From an uncultured Cohaesibacter sp. (lineage in GTDB: Bacteria; Pseudomonadota; Alphaproteobacteria; Rhizobiales; Cohaesibacteraceae), in assembly GCF_963682185.1 (NCBI RefSeq), contig NZ_OY821667.1:1222109-1286108 (forward strand): a stretch of DNA of 64,000 nt, in the 5' to 3' direction. Both the position numbers and the translations under genes were made by a program. The notes beneath the pieces were generated by a model. That model was given only the letters and a program-made list of their open reading frames with translations, was not told where the DNA came from and did not search any database. Shown piece after piece: positions 44,026-53,387 of the stretch (position 1 is the first letter of the stretch; every line of letters starts with the position of its first letter).

Positions 44026-46083
44026 CTAGCTATCAAGGAAGCTGCGCAGCTTGCGGCTGCGGCTTGGATGCTTGAGTTTACGCAGCGCCTTGGCTTCGAT
44101 CTGACGAATACGTTCACGGGTCACGGAGAACTGCTGACCAACCTCTTCAAGGGTGTGGTCGGTGTTCATGCCGATGCCGAAGCGCATACGCAACACGCGT
44201 TCTTCACGCGGCGTCAGGGAAGCCAGAACGCGGGTCGTGGTCTCTCTGAGGTTCGCCTGAATGGCCGCATCGATGGGCAGGATCGCATTCTTGTCCTCGA
44301 TGAAATCGCCCAGATGAGAATCCTCCTCGTCCCCGATCGGGGTTTCCAGAGAGATTGGCTCCTTGGCAATTTTCAAGACTTTGCGCACCTTCTCAAGCGG
44401 CATCTGCAATTTATCAGACAGCTCTTCCGGAGTTGGTTCGCGACCGATCTCATGCAGCATCTGACGCGACGTCCGCACGATCTTGTTGATCGTCTCGATC
44501 ATATGCACAGGGATACGGATGGTCCGGGCCTGGTCCGCAATCGAGCGGGTGATCGCCTGACGAATCCACCATGTGGCATAAGTCGAGAATTTGTAACCGC
44601 GGCGATACTCGAACTTGTCGACCGCCTTCATCAGGCCGATATTGCCTTCCTGAATGAGATCGAGGAACTGCAGACCACGGTTGGTATATTTCTTGGCAAT
44701 GGAAATAACCAGTCGCAGGTTGGCTTCCACCATTTCCTTCTTGGCCTGGCGGGCTTCCCGCTCGCCCTTCTGCACGGAGGAAACGATACGTCGGAACTCG
44801 CCAATTTCAAGACCGGTTTCTGTTGAAAGCACCTGAATGTCTTCACGCAGATCCTGAATTCGGTCACCTTCGTGATGGACGAATTCTTTCCAGCCACGGC
44901 TCGTCAATTGGGAAACACGTTCGATCCAGTTGGGATCCAGCTCGTTGCCCTGATAGTTTTTCAGGAATTCAGACCGGTTGACACCGTAAGCTTCAGCCAG
45001 ACGCAGAAGACGCCCTTCGCGACCAACCAGCTGCTTGTTGATTTCATAGAGCTGGGAGACCAGAGCATCAATACGGTTCTGGTTCAAGGACAGGCTCTTG
45101 ACCTCGACAATGATGTCTTCCTTGAGTTTGTCATAACGACGTTCCTGGCTCGGAGACAGAGACTTGTTGGCCATGCGCTGTTCAACAAGCTGATCCTGCA
45201 AACGACGCAGCTTTTTGTAATCTTCAGCGATCTGATCGAAAATGATCAGAACTTTAGGCTTCAGTTCAGCTTCCATCGCGGCAAGAGAGAGGCTGTTTTC
45301 GAGATCATCCTCGTCATCCTCATCGTCGTCGCTCTCACCTTCCCCTTCAGCCTTTTCTTCCTCATCGCTAGCAGGCTTCTGCCCGGCGACGACAGCTGGC
45401 TTGGCAACAGCTTCAACAACAGGCGCGGCAGACGCGCTCTCTTCCTCGCCATCGCCATCTGCTTCAGCATCATCGTCGGAATCGTCCTCATCCTCATTTC
45501 CGGGACCAGCATAGGTCGCTTCCAGATCGATGATATCACGCAGAAGAATATTGCCCTCAAGCAATTCATCACGCCAGATGATGATGGCCTGGAAAGTCAG
45601 CGGGCTTTCACACAAACCGGCAATCATGGCCTCGCGGCCCGCTTCTATGCGCTTGGCAATAGCGATTTCGCCTTCGCGCGACAAAAGCTCCACCGACCCC
45701 ATTTCGCGCAAATACATGCGCACAGGATCATCGGTCCGGTCTGTCGGTTCCTTGGTTGTTGTCGTCTTAGCAACGGCGGTCGAGCTCTTGGCCTCGACCA
45801 GATCCTTTGAATTGCTTTCCGACTCGTTGTCTTCAGCTTCTTCTGACTCGATCACATTGATCCCCATGTCAGATAGCATGGACATCGTGTCTTCGATTTG
45901 TTCAGATGAAACTTCTTCCGACGGCAAAACTTCGTTCAACTCATCATAAGTGACGTAACCACGTTTTTTTGCGGTTTTGATCATCTGCTTGACAGCAGTA
46001 TCCGTCATGTCCAGCAGCGGCGCATCCGAGTTGGAGCTTTCGCTGTTGGTCTTGTCGTCGTTTTGCATTGCCTTTGTTGCCAT
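44026..46083 (-). CDS. rpoD: RNA polymerase primary sigma factor RpoD (sigma70)
   Basis: The ATG at 46083 (GGAG 6 bases upstream) gives 685 residues. An N-terminal region 1.1 is followed by an acidic non-conserved region with long Asp/Glu runs (about residues 195-270). Region 2 ([42 protein letters not shown]), region 3 and region 4 ([21 protein letters not shown]) are complete, including the -10 and -35 recognition helices. It directs transcription of housekeeping genes. It is the last gene of yqeY-dnaG-rpoD. A CtrA-type box lies about 140 bp upstream. Confidence 0.97.
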   Translation of the reverse strand: MATKAMQNDDKTNSESSNSDAPLLDMTDTAVKQMIKTAKKRGYVTYDELNEVLPSEEVSSEQIEDTMSMLSDMGINVIESEEAEDNESESNSKDLVEAKSSTAVAKTTTTKEPTDRTDDPVRMYLREMGSVELLSREGEIAIAKRIEAGREAMIAGLCESPLTFQAIIIWRDELLEGNILLRDIIDLEATYAGPGNEDEDDSDDDAEADGDGEEESASAAPVVEAVAKPAVVAGQKPASDEEEKAEGEGESDDDEDDEDDLENSLSLAAMEAELKPKVLIIFDQIAEDYKKLRRLQDQLVEQRMANKSLSPSQERRYDKLKEDIIVEVKSLSLNQNRIDALVSQLYEINKQLVGREGRLLRLAEAYGVNRSEFLKNYQGNELDPNWIERVSQLTSRGWKEFVHHEGDRIQDLREDIQVLSTETGLEIGEFRRIVSSVQKGEREARQAKKEMVEANLRLVISIAKKYTNRGLQFLDLIQEGNIGLMKAVDKFEYRRGYKFSTYATWWIRQAITRSIADQARTIRIPVHMIETINKIVRTSRQMLHEIGREPTPEELSDKLQMPLEKVRKVLKIAKEPISLETPIGDEEDSHLGDFIEDKNAILPIDAAIQANLRETTTRVLASLTPREERVLRMRFGIGMNTDHTLEEVGQQFSVTRERIRQIEAKALRKLKHPSRSRKLRSFLDS

Positions 46084-46567
46084 TCCTGTCTCCAAAGACA
46101 CCCGGTTCTGTGGGGCGTCTGCTTCGGCATCCACTCGTACGAACGGTAGGTCATGCAATTATGCCGGTGCTCGCAACAACCGCATGATGTTCAGGACTCA
46201 CGTACATTCATATAGATGGGTTCGTTAAACGCCTCTTAACCCAAGCCTGCTTGGTGCAGTCACCACGATCCCCTGCACATATATCCACAAAAACAGGCCG
46301 GTTAGACGGCAAAGTCCCCGGCTTCAGATCACGTTCGATTATCCGCAGCATAAATCATTTCTTCGCCAACTTGACATTTGGCGCATGGGGCTGCCGGAAC
46401 TAGATATTTAGCGCAGCGATTCGATTCGGCAACCCCCAAGAGTAGAAAAAACATCGTTTTTAGGGACTTTTCGAATCATTTTTACGGTTTTTGTTCGCGA
46501 AACCGCAAAGATCTGGACAAAACCTGACGCTCACAGCTGATTCGCCCAAAATAAGAATCACATAGAC
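46084..46567. other. rpoD upstream region
   Basis: These 484 bp lie between dnaG and rpoD. They contain a CtrA-type box (46225-46239) and a DnaA-box-like 9-mer ATATCCACA near 46277, one base off TTATCCACA. The length suggests rpoD has its own promoters here apart from read-through from dnaG. No gene is supported. Confidence 0.5.
46225..46239. promoter_or_regulatory. CtrA-type binding box upstream of rpoD
   Basis: TTAA-N7-TTAA is matched exactly (TTAAACGCCTCTTAA), the full consensus for the alphaproteobacterial cell-cycle regulator CtrA. It lies about 142 bp upstream of the rpoD start codon. By chance such an 8-base match is expected about once per window of this size, so it is a candidate only. 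Confidence 0.45.
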
Positions 46568-48580
46568 TCAAGCGCTTTCATCGACTGGCGTGGCCAATTG
46601 CAGCAGCACCTCTTCCAGAGAAACTTTTTCGCTGCCGCTTTTCATCTGGTCGTAAAGCTCGCTGAGTTCCTGCTCCTCACGCAGATTTTCTTCCCTGCGC
46701 CGATGCAATTCATTGGTCAAAGACTGGATGCGATGAAACGCCCCCTCGTCCACGCCGGCAGAAAGAGTGGCCATCTCCCTTTCCAGATCCTTCTCTGTCT
46801 CTCGCACCTCAAGCACATTAAGATAGGATTGGAAAAGCCGCTCCAGAAACAAACGGCTGGGCTTATAGACCAGTTGGTGCACCCTGCGACGTCCCGCAAG
46901 ACGCCAACCCCACGGATGGATGACCTTGCCATTGCCATCACGGACCTCAACCCCATGCATATCATCGAGCAGGTCCCTCAGATTGTCCGGGCACTGGTCA
47001 TAGATATCCTTATAGGTGCGTGCATTCTGGTCAAAGATAATGTGCGAGAGCACAAATTTGAAGGCCTCGAGACTCTCCTTCTGGAATGGCACCGCCAGTA
47101 TCTGCTCGGCGAACTGTTCGAACAGATAGGGCATATGGACCGAGAGCCCGATGAGGCAATATTCATATTCCGTCGACTGCCCCATCTCTGGCGCACGGGA
47201 CACATTGCCCGAAGCCTGCAATGCGCTGGAGGGTCCAGCCCCCTTGCCCGCACGGGCGCCACCGCCAGTGAAGAAGCGATTGCGATTCTGATCGCGCCGA
47301 TCACGTTCCTGCTGCCAGAAGAAATTCGACAAAGCCGACTTGAAGCTCATCTGATACTGGCGCTGCACGCGCTCATCCTTGATCAGACGCACCAGATCTT
47401 CGATGCGCTTTTCAAGAGCGGCCTTGCGTTCGGGCGTATCTGCCGGTTGGGCTTCCAGTTCCCGTTCCCAGATCACGTCAAACAGGCTGCGAGCCTGCCC
47501 CAAAACAGGAGCGAAGGCATCGGCGCCGCCTTCGCGCACCAAGTCATCCGGGTCCTGACCATTGGGCAGAAAGACAAACTGGAAGGAATAGCCAGCCTTC
47601 AGATTGGGCAAGATGCGTTCAATTGAGCGATGGGCGGCCTGCCGACCGGCGCGGTCACCGTCAAAACAGATATAGGGCTCATTGGAAAAGCGCCACATAC
47701 GCGCGATCTGCTGCTCGGTGAAGGCCGTCCCCAGAGACGCAACCACATGACGGATACCGGCCTGATAGAGTGCGATGGCATCCATATAGCCTTCCACCAC
47801 GATCGCTGACCCGGCTTCATAAGCTGCCTGGCGCGCCCGATGGGCGTTGAACACCATATTGCCCTTGAAGAAGAGGCGCGTTTCCGGCGAGTTGAGATAT
47901 TTCGGCTTGCCATCCTTGTCCAGAATACGGCCACCAAAAGCCACGACCCGTCCACGTTCATCCTCAATGGGGATCATCAGACGGTTGCGGAAGCGGTCGT
48001 AGGTGGGGCGACCGTCATCAGGCTTGATGATCAGGCCAGTGTCGAGCATATCCTGTTCGCTTACGCCATGCTCGAGCAGATAGCTCTTCAGGTGATCCCG
48101 GCTGTTGGGAGCAAATCCCATACGGAAGGTCCGCATGGTTTCTTCAGTCAGCCGCCGGTTGTTGGCATAGCTGCGCGCCTCGCGCCCCAGCTCGGAATGA
48201 AACTGAAGCTGGAAAAACTTGGTCGCCATCTCCATGACATCATAGAGACTGGCCCGCTCACGCTCGCGCTTTTGCACCTGCGGGTCTGGATCGGGTAGCG
48301 GAACCCCCGCTTGCCCTGCCAGCATCTCGACGGCCTCGGGAAAGCTCAGCCCTTCGGTTTCCATCAAGAATTTGAAGATATCGCCATGCTTGCCAGAGGA
48401 GAAACAATGATAGAACTGCTTCTGGTCATTGACGAAGAAGCTGGGTGTCTTTTCCTTGTTGAAGGGCGAAAGACCGGCATATTCCCGCCCCTGACGACGC
48501 AATTTAACCTTGCGCCCGACCACGTCGGACACAGGAATGCGTTCTCTTATTTCTTCCAGCAGGCTTTGCGGAAATTTCAT
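46568..48580 (-). CDS. dnaG: DNA primase
   Basis: From the ATG at 48580 (MKFPQSLLEEIRERIPVSDVVG) the protein has 670 residues. It has an N-terminal zinc-finger region, the TOPRIM core (VEGYMDAIALYQAGIRHVVASLGTAFT and CFDGDRAGRQAA) and a C-terminal DnaB-interaction part. It synthesises RNA primers for replication. The CHC2 ligands are mostly lost: residues 38, 41, 59 and 62 read Ser, Asn, Cys, Ser where E. coli has Cys, His, Cys, Cys. It lies between yqeY and rpoD in the classical macromolecular-synthesis order. Confidence 0.95.
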   Translation of the reverse strand: MKFPQSLLEEIRERIPVSDVVGRKVKLRRQGREYAGLSPFNKEKTPSFFVNDQKQFYHCFSSGKHGDIFKFLMETEGLSFPEAVEMLAGQAGVPLPDPDPQVQKRERERASLYDVMEMATKFFQLQFHSELGREARSYANNRRLTEETMRTFRMGFAPNSRDHLKSYLLEHGVSEQDMLDTGLIIKPDDGRPTYDRFRNRLMIPIEDERGRVVAFGGRILDKDGKPKYLNSPETRLFFKGNMVFNAHRARQAAYEAGSAIVVEGYMDAIALYQAGIRHVVASLGTAFTEQQIARMWRFSNEPYICFDGDRAGRQAAHRSIERILPNLKAGYSFQFVFLPNGQDPDDLVREGGADAFAPVLGQARSLFDVIWERELEAQPADTPERKAALEKRIEDLVRLIKDERVQRQYQMSFKSALSNFFWQQERDRRDQNRNRFFTGGGARAGKGAGPSSALQASGNVSRAPEMGQSTEYEYCLIGLSVHMPYLFEQFAEQILAVPFQKESLEAFKFVLSHIIFDQNARTYKDIYDQCPDNLRDLLDDMHGVEVRDGNGKVIHPWGWRLAGRRRVHQLVYKPSRLFLERLFQSYLNVLEVRETEKDLEREMATLSAGVDEGAFHRIQSLTNELHRRREENLREEQELSELYDQMKSGSEKVSLEEVLLQLATPVDESA

Positions 48581-48730
48581 AAGCAAGGCTCGAACTCAAA
48601 AACCGCACACGGTTTGACCATGTCAGACCAATAGCAGGCATATTCCAGAACAAGATACCCGCACGGATCTCTTGCGATATCCCTGCAGGCTAACACGATC
48701 CGATGATAATATCAGATTTCTAAAAAGCAC

Positions 48731-48794
48731 AATGGTCACTTCCCCGCGACCATTGAACCATAGACGATATCGGGGCCTCCTTTAAAGAGGCCCC
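48731..48794. repeat. Two hairpins between yqeY and dnaG
   Basis: AATGGTC/GACCATT (48731-48754) and GGGGCCTC/GAGGCCCC (48772-48794) are both perfect inverted repeats. Neither has a T-run. They may attenuate transcription from yqeY into dnaG or protect an mRNA end. Confidence 0.5.
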
Positions 48795-48827
48795 AGAAGA
48801 AAGCGATAAACTGTTGTGATGGTAGCG

Positions 48828-49277
48828 CTAGAGCAACAGGCCCTTGACGATGCAGCTTGCCTTGCCGAAATCCATCTGCCCCGGATAGGTGGCTTTAAGG
48901 TGGTTCATCACCTTGCCCATATCCCTCAGGCCATCGGCATCAAGCTCTTCTACAGCCTTGGCGCAAGTCTCTGAGACTTCCTCTTCCCCCATCTGCTGAG
49001 GTAGGAATTCCTTGATGATTTCAGCTTCCTCGCGCTCCTGCTGGGCAAGTTCTTCGCGTCCGGCTTCTTCATACACACGAATAGATTCTTCGCGTTGCTT
49101 GATCATTTTGGCAAGGATCTGCAGGATGTCGTCATCGGAGACACCTTCCTTGCCCTGACCGCGTGCATCGACGTCACGGTCCTTGATAGCGGCGGTCACT
49201 AGACGCAGGGTTGCCATACGGCGTTTATCCTGAGCCTTGATTGCCCCTGTCAGGCTTTCGGTAATCTGCTCACGCAT
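48828..49277 (-). CDS. GatB/YqeY domain protein
   Basis: The 149-residue protein has the YqeY pattern: MREQITESLTGAIKAQDKRRMATLRLVTAAIKDRD at the N terminus and FLPQQMGEEEV plus GLRDMGKVMNHLKATYPGQMDFGKAS in the C-terminal half. It resembles the tail domain of GatB, the tRNA-dependent amidotransferase subunit, but its own activity is unknown. The gene typically precedes dnaG and rpoD in alphaproteobacteria, as here, and is divergent from carA. Confidence 0.92.
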   Translation of the reverse strand: MREQITESLTGAIKAQDKRRMATLRLVTAAIKDRDVDARGQGKEGVSDDDILQILAKMIKQREESIRVYEEAGREELAQQEREEAEIIKEFLPQQMGEEEVSETCAKAVEELDADGLRDMGKVMNHLKATYPGQMDFGKASCIVKGLLL

Positions 49278-50127
49278 ATTGCTGGCCTCTCATCTCTGTT
49301 GGCCTTTCATTGCCAGGAATCACAAAACGCTCTCGGCAAGAAAGCGGTTCCCGTTTTGAAGGCCAAGAGCAATATTCCTGTAAAGTGGCGCAATTTCGCC
49401 ACTATATCGGCAGTTTCCAGCCACGTTATCATGGCTTTGCCACCGAAAAAACTTAATGTTTGATACAGTGACTTTCAATGTTAGGCAAGTCGGCATTGCA
49501 CTTACGTCTTAGCCCGCCGCTTATTTGGCAAAGCGTTAACAAAGAATAAACAGCGCAAAAACATGGAGAATTCCAGCGCGTTCCTTACGTTACACCGCCC
49601 CCCGCCCCTATTTCTTCACAGCGCTCAAACTGTTGAAAGATGAGTACGAGACCAACGCTCCCGCGGACCATATCTACGCAAAACGGCATAAAAGTCACGA
49701 TTGACCAATAAGATAAAGGCGAAGCCTTGGAAGTCTCCCATAGCGAAAGAGAGTCCCTCAGCCGAGCCAACAGACGCCAGCCCTTTGACAAGCTATGCAG
49801 AGCCCCGCAAAAGAAGGGTCAATATGCTGCTACACAGCATAGCATGGGAAAAAAGCCAGCCCCATCACCGCATAATAGGCATAAGAGGAATACAAAACCG
49901 CAAAACAGCACAAAATTTCGAAATCAAATCATTTTGAAAAATATTTTTTCGAATTATTTATCCCAGCCTCATTGACGCTCGGGCACTTTTGTCATAGATC
50001 ATCACCTCTGAGAACAAGCATTTCCCTGTCTCCATCCTCGTTGCAATTCACGCTGTGCCCAAAGGGCTCCAGCAGACGAGAAGGGGCACAGAAATCAGAC
50101 AAACAGCATTTTCAGGACACCCACGGC
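49278..50127. other. Long divergent intergenic region between yqeY and carA
   Basis: These 850 bp have no supported gene. A perfect hairpin AGTGGCG/CGCCACT lies at 49384-49403. Bases 49900-49970 are AT-rich. The short reading frames in it lack ribosome sites and ordinary codon use. It must hold the yqeY and carA promoters. Confidence 0.45.
49972..50000 (+). promoter_or_regulatory. Candidate carA promoter
   Basis: TTGACG (49972-49977) is followed after 17 bases by TAGATC (49995-50000), with an AT-rich tract just upstream. The -35 is good and the -10 is weak. Confidence 0.35.
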
Positions 50128-51351
50128 ATGGCTCACCCCGCTACTTCACCGGCTCAGACGACACCGGCCCCTTGGGACGACTTCAAACCGACCGCTCTCC
50201 TGGTTTTGGCAGACGGCACTGTCATTGAAGGACAGGGAATCGGCACGACCGGCTCCGCCGTCGCGGAAGTCTGTTTCAATACGGCAATGACCGGCTATGA
50301 GGAAATCCTCACCGATCCTTCCTATGCAGGCCAGATCGTCACCTTCACCTTCCCTCATATCGGCAATGTCGGCACCAATGAGGAAGATGTGGAAACCATC
50401 GACCTCGACAATGATGCAGGCGTTCGAGGCACTGTCATCAAGACGGACATCACCGAGCCCTCCAACTATCGCGCGACTCGCCATTTTGACGCTTGGCTGA
50501 AATCACGCGGCATTGTCGGCATCGCTGGTGTGGACACGCGCGCATTGACGAGCTTGATCCGCGAGAAGGGTCTGGCCAATGCGGTCATCGCCCATTCGCC
50601 TGACGGCAAGTTCGATGTTGAGGCTCTCAAACGCGAAGCGGCTGGCTGGAACGGACTGGTTGGCGCAGACCTTGCAAAGGATGTGACCGCCAACAAGACC
50701 TTCGATTGGAATGAAAGCACTTGGGTCTGGGATGAAGGCTACGGCAAGCTCAAGGATCCACAGTTCCATGTGGTCGCTATTGACTATGGCCTAAAGCGCA
50801 ACATCCTGCGTCTGCTCGCAGATCAGGGCTGCAAACTGACAGTCCTGCCTGCCACGGCAACCGGCGAAGACATTCTTGCGCTGAAACCTGATGGGGTTTT
50901 CCTCTCCAATGGCCCGGGCGACCCTGCAGCCACCGGCACCTACTCGGTAGATGCTATCAAGGCGGTGATTGAGGCAGACATTCCACTGTTCGGCATTTGC
51001 CTTGGGCACCAGATGCTGGCTCTGGCCCTTGGCGGCAAGACCACCAAAATGCATCAGGGTCACCATGGAGCCAACCATCCGGTTCAGGACAAGACCACAG
51101 GCAAGGTGGAAATCACCTCCATGAACCATGGCTTTGCCGTGGATGGAGAAAGCCTGCCAGAAGGCATCGAGGAAACCCACATTTCCCTGTTTGACGGGTC
51201 TAACTGTGGTCTGGCTGTCAAAGGCAAACCGATCTTCTCGGTGCAGTTCCATCCGGAAGCCTCTCCAGGGCCGAAAGACAGCCACTATCTCTTTACCCGC
51301 TTCACCAATCTGATGCGGGAACGCAAGGGCATTGAACAGGTCGCAGAGTAA
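50128..51351 (+). CDS. carA: Carbamoyl-phosphate synthase small subunit
   Basis: From the ATG at 50128 the protein has 407 residues. The N-terminal CPSase domain shows FNTAMTGYEEILTDPSYAGQIV. The C-terminal class I glutamine amidotransferase has the nucleophile in GICLGHQML, and His/Glu in QFHPEASPGP. It releases ammonia from glutamine and passes it to CarB for arginine and pyrimidine synthesis. Frames upstream of the chosen ATG show no homology. carB is not adjacent; it lies 2.3 kb downstream with two other genes between. Confidence 0.97.
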   Translation: MAHPATSPAQTTPAPWDDFKPTALLVLADGTVIEGQGIGTTGSAVAEVCFNTAMTGYEEILTDPSYAGQIVTFTFPHIGNVGTNEEDVETIDLDNDAGVRGTVIKTDITEPSNYRATRHFDAWLKSRGIVGIAGVDTRALTSLIREKGLANAVIAHSPDGKFDVEALKREAAGWNGLVGADLAKDVTANKTFDWNESTWVWDEGYGKLKDPQFHVVAIDYGLKRNILRLLADQGCKLTVLPATATGEDILALKPDGVFLSNGPGDPAATGTYSVDAIKAVIEADIPLFGICLGHQMLALALGGKTTKMHQGHHGANHPVQDKTTGKVEITSMNHGFAVDGESLPEGIEETHISLFDGSNCGLAVKGKPIFSVQFHPEASPGPKDSHYLFTRFTNLMRERKGIEQVAE

Positions 51352-51386
51352 GAGCGGCTTTCAAAAATCTTCATATCAATATAACG

Positions 51387-51422
51387 AAGCCCGCCCATGC
51401 AAATCATGGGGCGGGCTTTTTT
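51387..51422 (+). terminator. Rho-independent terminator of carA
   Basis: The stem AAGCCCGCCCATG pairs with CATGGGGCGGGCTT (one bulged G), has a 5-base loop and a run of T residues. It lies 36 bp after the carA stop. Confidence 0.9.
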
Positions 51423-51502
51423 ATTGGCATCGGAAAGGCTTGTATTCTTTACCTAAAAGTCGTTGCCCTCAGACCGTGCTGAAAGAAAAGAGTCGAAACG
51501 GC

Positions 51503-52411
51503 CTATGGGTTGGCAACGGAGAATGTATCACATGACCCGACCTTTCCACTCTCGAACCCTTTGGCAAACCATTTCTTGCGCTGAGCCGAGGTGCCATGGT
51601 TAAAACTGTCAGGCACCACATAGCCCTGTGTTCGCCGCTGTAAGGCATCATCACCAATCTGGGTGGCAGCATTAAGCGCCTCATCCAGATCGCCATTGTC
51701 CAGCAAGCCTTTTTGGTTTGTATAATGCCCCCAGACACCCGCATAGCAATCGGCCTGAAGCTCCACCCGGATGGACATCTTATTGGCGTCAGTCTCGCTC
51801 ATTGATCGGCGCATCTCGTTGAATTTGGGCAGGATGCCAGTCACATTCTGGATATGATGCCCAACCTCATGGGCAATGACATAAGCCTGCGCGAAGTCGC
51901 CCGGCGCCTCAAATCGGGTACGAAGCTCCTGATAGAAGCTCAGATCAATATAAACCTTCTGATCACCGGGGCAGTAGAATGGCCCTGTAGCAGAAGACGC
52001 CGATCCGCAGGCTGAGCTAATCTGATTGGAAAAAAGCACCAGCTTTGGCTGAGGATAGGTTTGTCCCGCATTCTGGAAAATCGTGCCCCAAACATCTTCT
52101 GTCTCTGCCAGAACCACTTTCACAAAGGATGCCATTTCATTCTCGGCCGCAGAGCGTTGTGTCTGGGTGTTTTGCGAGGTCTGGGTTTGGGGCGTATAGC
52201 TGCCCTCTCCTCCCAGAAGCATGGACAGGATCGTCGTTGGGCTGACACCCATCATCCAAAGCACACCGCCTATAACAATCAAAATCAGGAGACTGGGGCG
52301 ACCGCCACCACGCCCAATCGGCAAACGCATTCCCGAGCGCGCATAGCGCCCGGATGATTGCCCTCGCCGGTCTTCAACATTGCTGCTCTGTCTACGTCCA
52401 CGCCACCGCAT
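51503..52411 (-). CDS. ypfJ: YpfJ-type neutral zinc metallopeptidase
   Basis: The ATG at 52411 (MRWRGRRQSSNVEDRRG) matches the family start; a TTG 27 bp upstream is less likely. The 302-residue protein has one membrane anchor (about residues 40-60) and a peptidase domain with HEVGHHIQN (zinc ligands and catalytic Glu, about residue 180). The downstream ELQADCYAG holds a further ligand. It also has the SACGSASSATGPFYCPGD loop. The domain faces the periplasm. The physiological substrate is unknown. It lies between carA and carB on the opposite strand. Confidence 0.9.
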   Translation of the reverse strand: MRWRGRRQSSNVEDRRGQSSGRYARSGMRLPIGRGGGRPSLLILIVIGGVLWMMGVSPTTILSMLLGGEGSYTPQTQTSQNTQTQRSAAENEMASFVKVVLAETEDVWGTIFQNAGQTYPQPKLVLFSNQISSACGSASSATGPFYCPGDQKVYIDLSFYQELRTRFEAPGDFAQAYVIAHEVGHHIQNVTGILPKFNEMRRSMSETDANKMSIRVELQADCYAGVWGHYTNQKGLLDNGDLDEALNAATQIGDDALQRRTQGYVVPDSFNHGTSAQRKKWFAKGFESGKVGSCDTFSVANP

Positions 52412-52596
52412 AGCCCCACGCCCCCGATTCAGCCCCAATTGGCATGCAAACTTTCACACGCCTCTACAATGAGCAAAAGAACAGCGCACGGCAATCGGAA
52501 ATTGCCTCTTCTGGCCCGCAGTCCCTAATCCAACGGTGATGCCCCATTATGCCTGAGCCTCTTTCAAAGACAGACATAGTTCCAACTTGGATACAA

Positions 52597-52633
52597 AAAG
52601 AAACGGCCCGACAATTTGTCGGGCCGTTTCTTT
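52597..52633. terminator. Strong bidirectional hairpin terminator with no obvious gene upstream
   Basis: The stem of about 16 bp, AAAGAAACGGCCCGAC with its complement, is flanked by A/T tracts on both sides. No established gene ends beside it. The nearest candidate is the small minus-strand frame stopping at 52696. Confidence 0.8.
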
Positions 52634-52695
52634 GGGAGACTGGATTTTTAAATCCCGGGCCATTCTGCATCACAGCAAGAATTGGCACCTATTCG

Positions 52696-52881
52696 CTACG
52701 CGCCAAAATCCTTGAATACGCGTGCAAGATAGCAACGAAGCTGGGCAAATCTGTGAACGTCGCAGCGACGACGAACGCCCAGTGTTTCGCGACTGACCAA
52801 GATGTCGACTAACATTGGGGGCACTCCATAAAAGGGGGTTCCTGTTGGGATCCCGGTTTTCATCACACTCTTATGCAACAT
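52696..52881 (-). CDS. Candidate small basic protein, unknown
   Basis: A 61-codon frame from ATG at 52881 (or MKTGIPTG near 52860 with AAGAG 4 bases upstream) ends 63 bp before a strong terminator on the same strand. Its C-terminal part (ETLGVRRRCDVHRFAQLRCYLARVF) is basic and has two Cys. It is divergent from the XRE-type regulator, a position typical of regulator targets. I know no family for it, and codon use cannot decide at this length. Confidence 0.3.
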   Translation of the reverse strand: MLHKSVMKTGIPTGTPFYGVPPMLVDILVSRETLGVRRRCDVHRFAQLRCYLARVFKDFGA

Positions 52882-52930
52882 CAACCATTGACCTTACCGC
52901 GAAGGTAGGTTTTAAATAAGCTGAAGAGAC

Positions 52931-53001
52931 TGCACTCAGTGCGCTTATATCTGTAAATATGCGCACTATGTGCATCAATGTCAACAGGAAGGCGCACTTT
53001 T
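52931..53001. promoter_or_regulatory. Cluster of GTGCGC/GCGCAC half-sites upstream of the XRE regulator
   Basis: AGTGCGC (52938-52944) and GCGCACT (52961-52967) form an inverted repeat over a 16-base AT-rich spacer. Related TGCAC/GTGCA half-sites flank them, and a further GCGCAC...TGCGC pair lies at 52992-53006. The arrangement suits an operator array for the regulator whose gene begins at 53022. Confidence 0.5.
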
Positions 53002-53021
53002 TGCGCAAAAAGAAGTAAGCC

Positions 53022-53387
53022 GTGGCAAAATCCGAACAAAAACAAGATGATGAGCCCATGTCCGCGCAGCAATTTCGCGCGTGGAGAAAAGAAATGGGAC
53101 TAAAGCAAAAAGACGCAGCAGATTTGCTCGGCTTAAAAAAGCGCATGATTCAATATTACGAAAAGGGCAATAGAGACGGAAAAGCCGTCACCATTCCCAA
53201 GTCGGTTCGCCTTGCCTGCTATGCGCTGACAATCGGCATCTCGGACTTTGACGGCACCACGGTTGGCAAATTCGATCCAGCCAAATTCAAGGACAAGGGT
53301 GATGATCAAGGCGAAGAGCAAAGTGTGGAGCAGCACGCTCTCGCTGAGGAAGAGACAACACCCCCACCCGAGCAGAAAGCCCTCTGA
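53022..53387 (+). CDS. Small XRE-type helix-turn-helix regulator
   Basis: The GTG start at 53022 gives 121 residues; an ATG at 53058 is an alternative. Residues about 15-45 form a Cro/CI-type helix-turn-helix (FRAWRKEMGLKQKDAADLLGLKKRMIQYYEKG), like transcriptional regulators that measure growth state or toxin-antitoxin antitoxins. The C-terminal tail (from about residue 85) is acidic, Gln/Glu-rich and probably disordered. The upstream operator-like repeats suggest autoregulation. It lies between ypfJ and carB. Confidence 0.75.
   Translation: MAKSEQKQDDEPMSAQQFRAWRKEMGLKQKDAADLLGLKKRMIQYYEKGNRDGKAVTIPKSVRLACYALTIGISDFDGTTVGKFDPAKFKDKGDDQGEEQSVEQHALAEEETTPPPEQKAL

Noticed and set aside
46370-46400. 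Perfect TTGACA upstream of dnaG/rpoD on the plus strand
   Set aside because: No -10-like hexamer lies at 16-18 bases, and no plus-strand gene follows.
49701-49975. Two overlapping plus-strand frames of about 80 codons upstream of carA
   Set aside because: There is no ribosome site and the amino-acid make-up is odd; they lie in a region with no other coding sign.
52549-52812. 87-codon plus-strand frame across the orphan terminator
   Set aside because: A strong terminator hairpin lies inside it, so it is unlikely to be translated.
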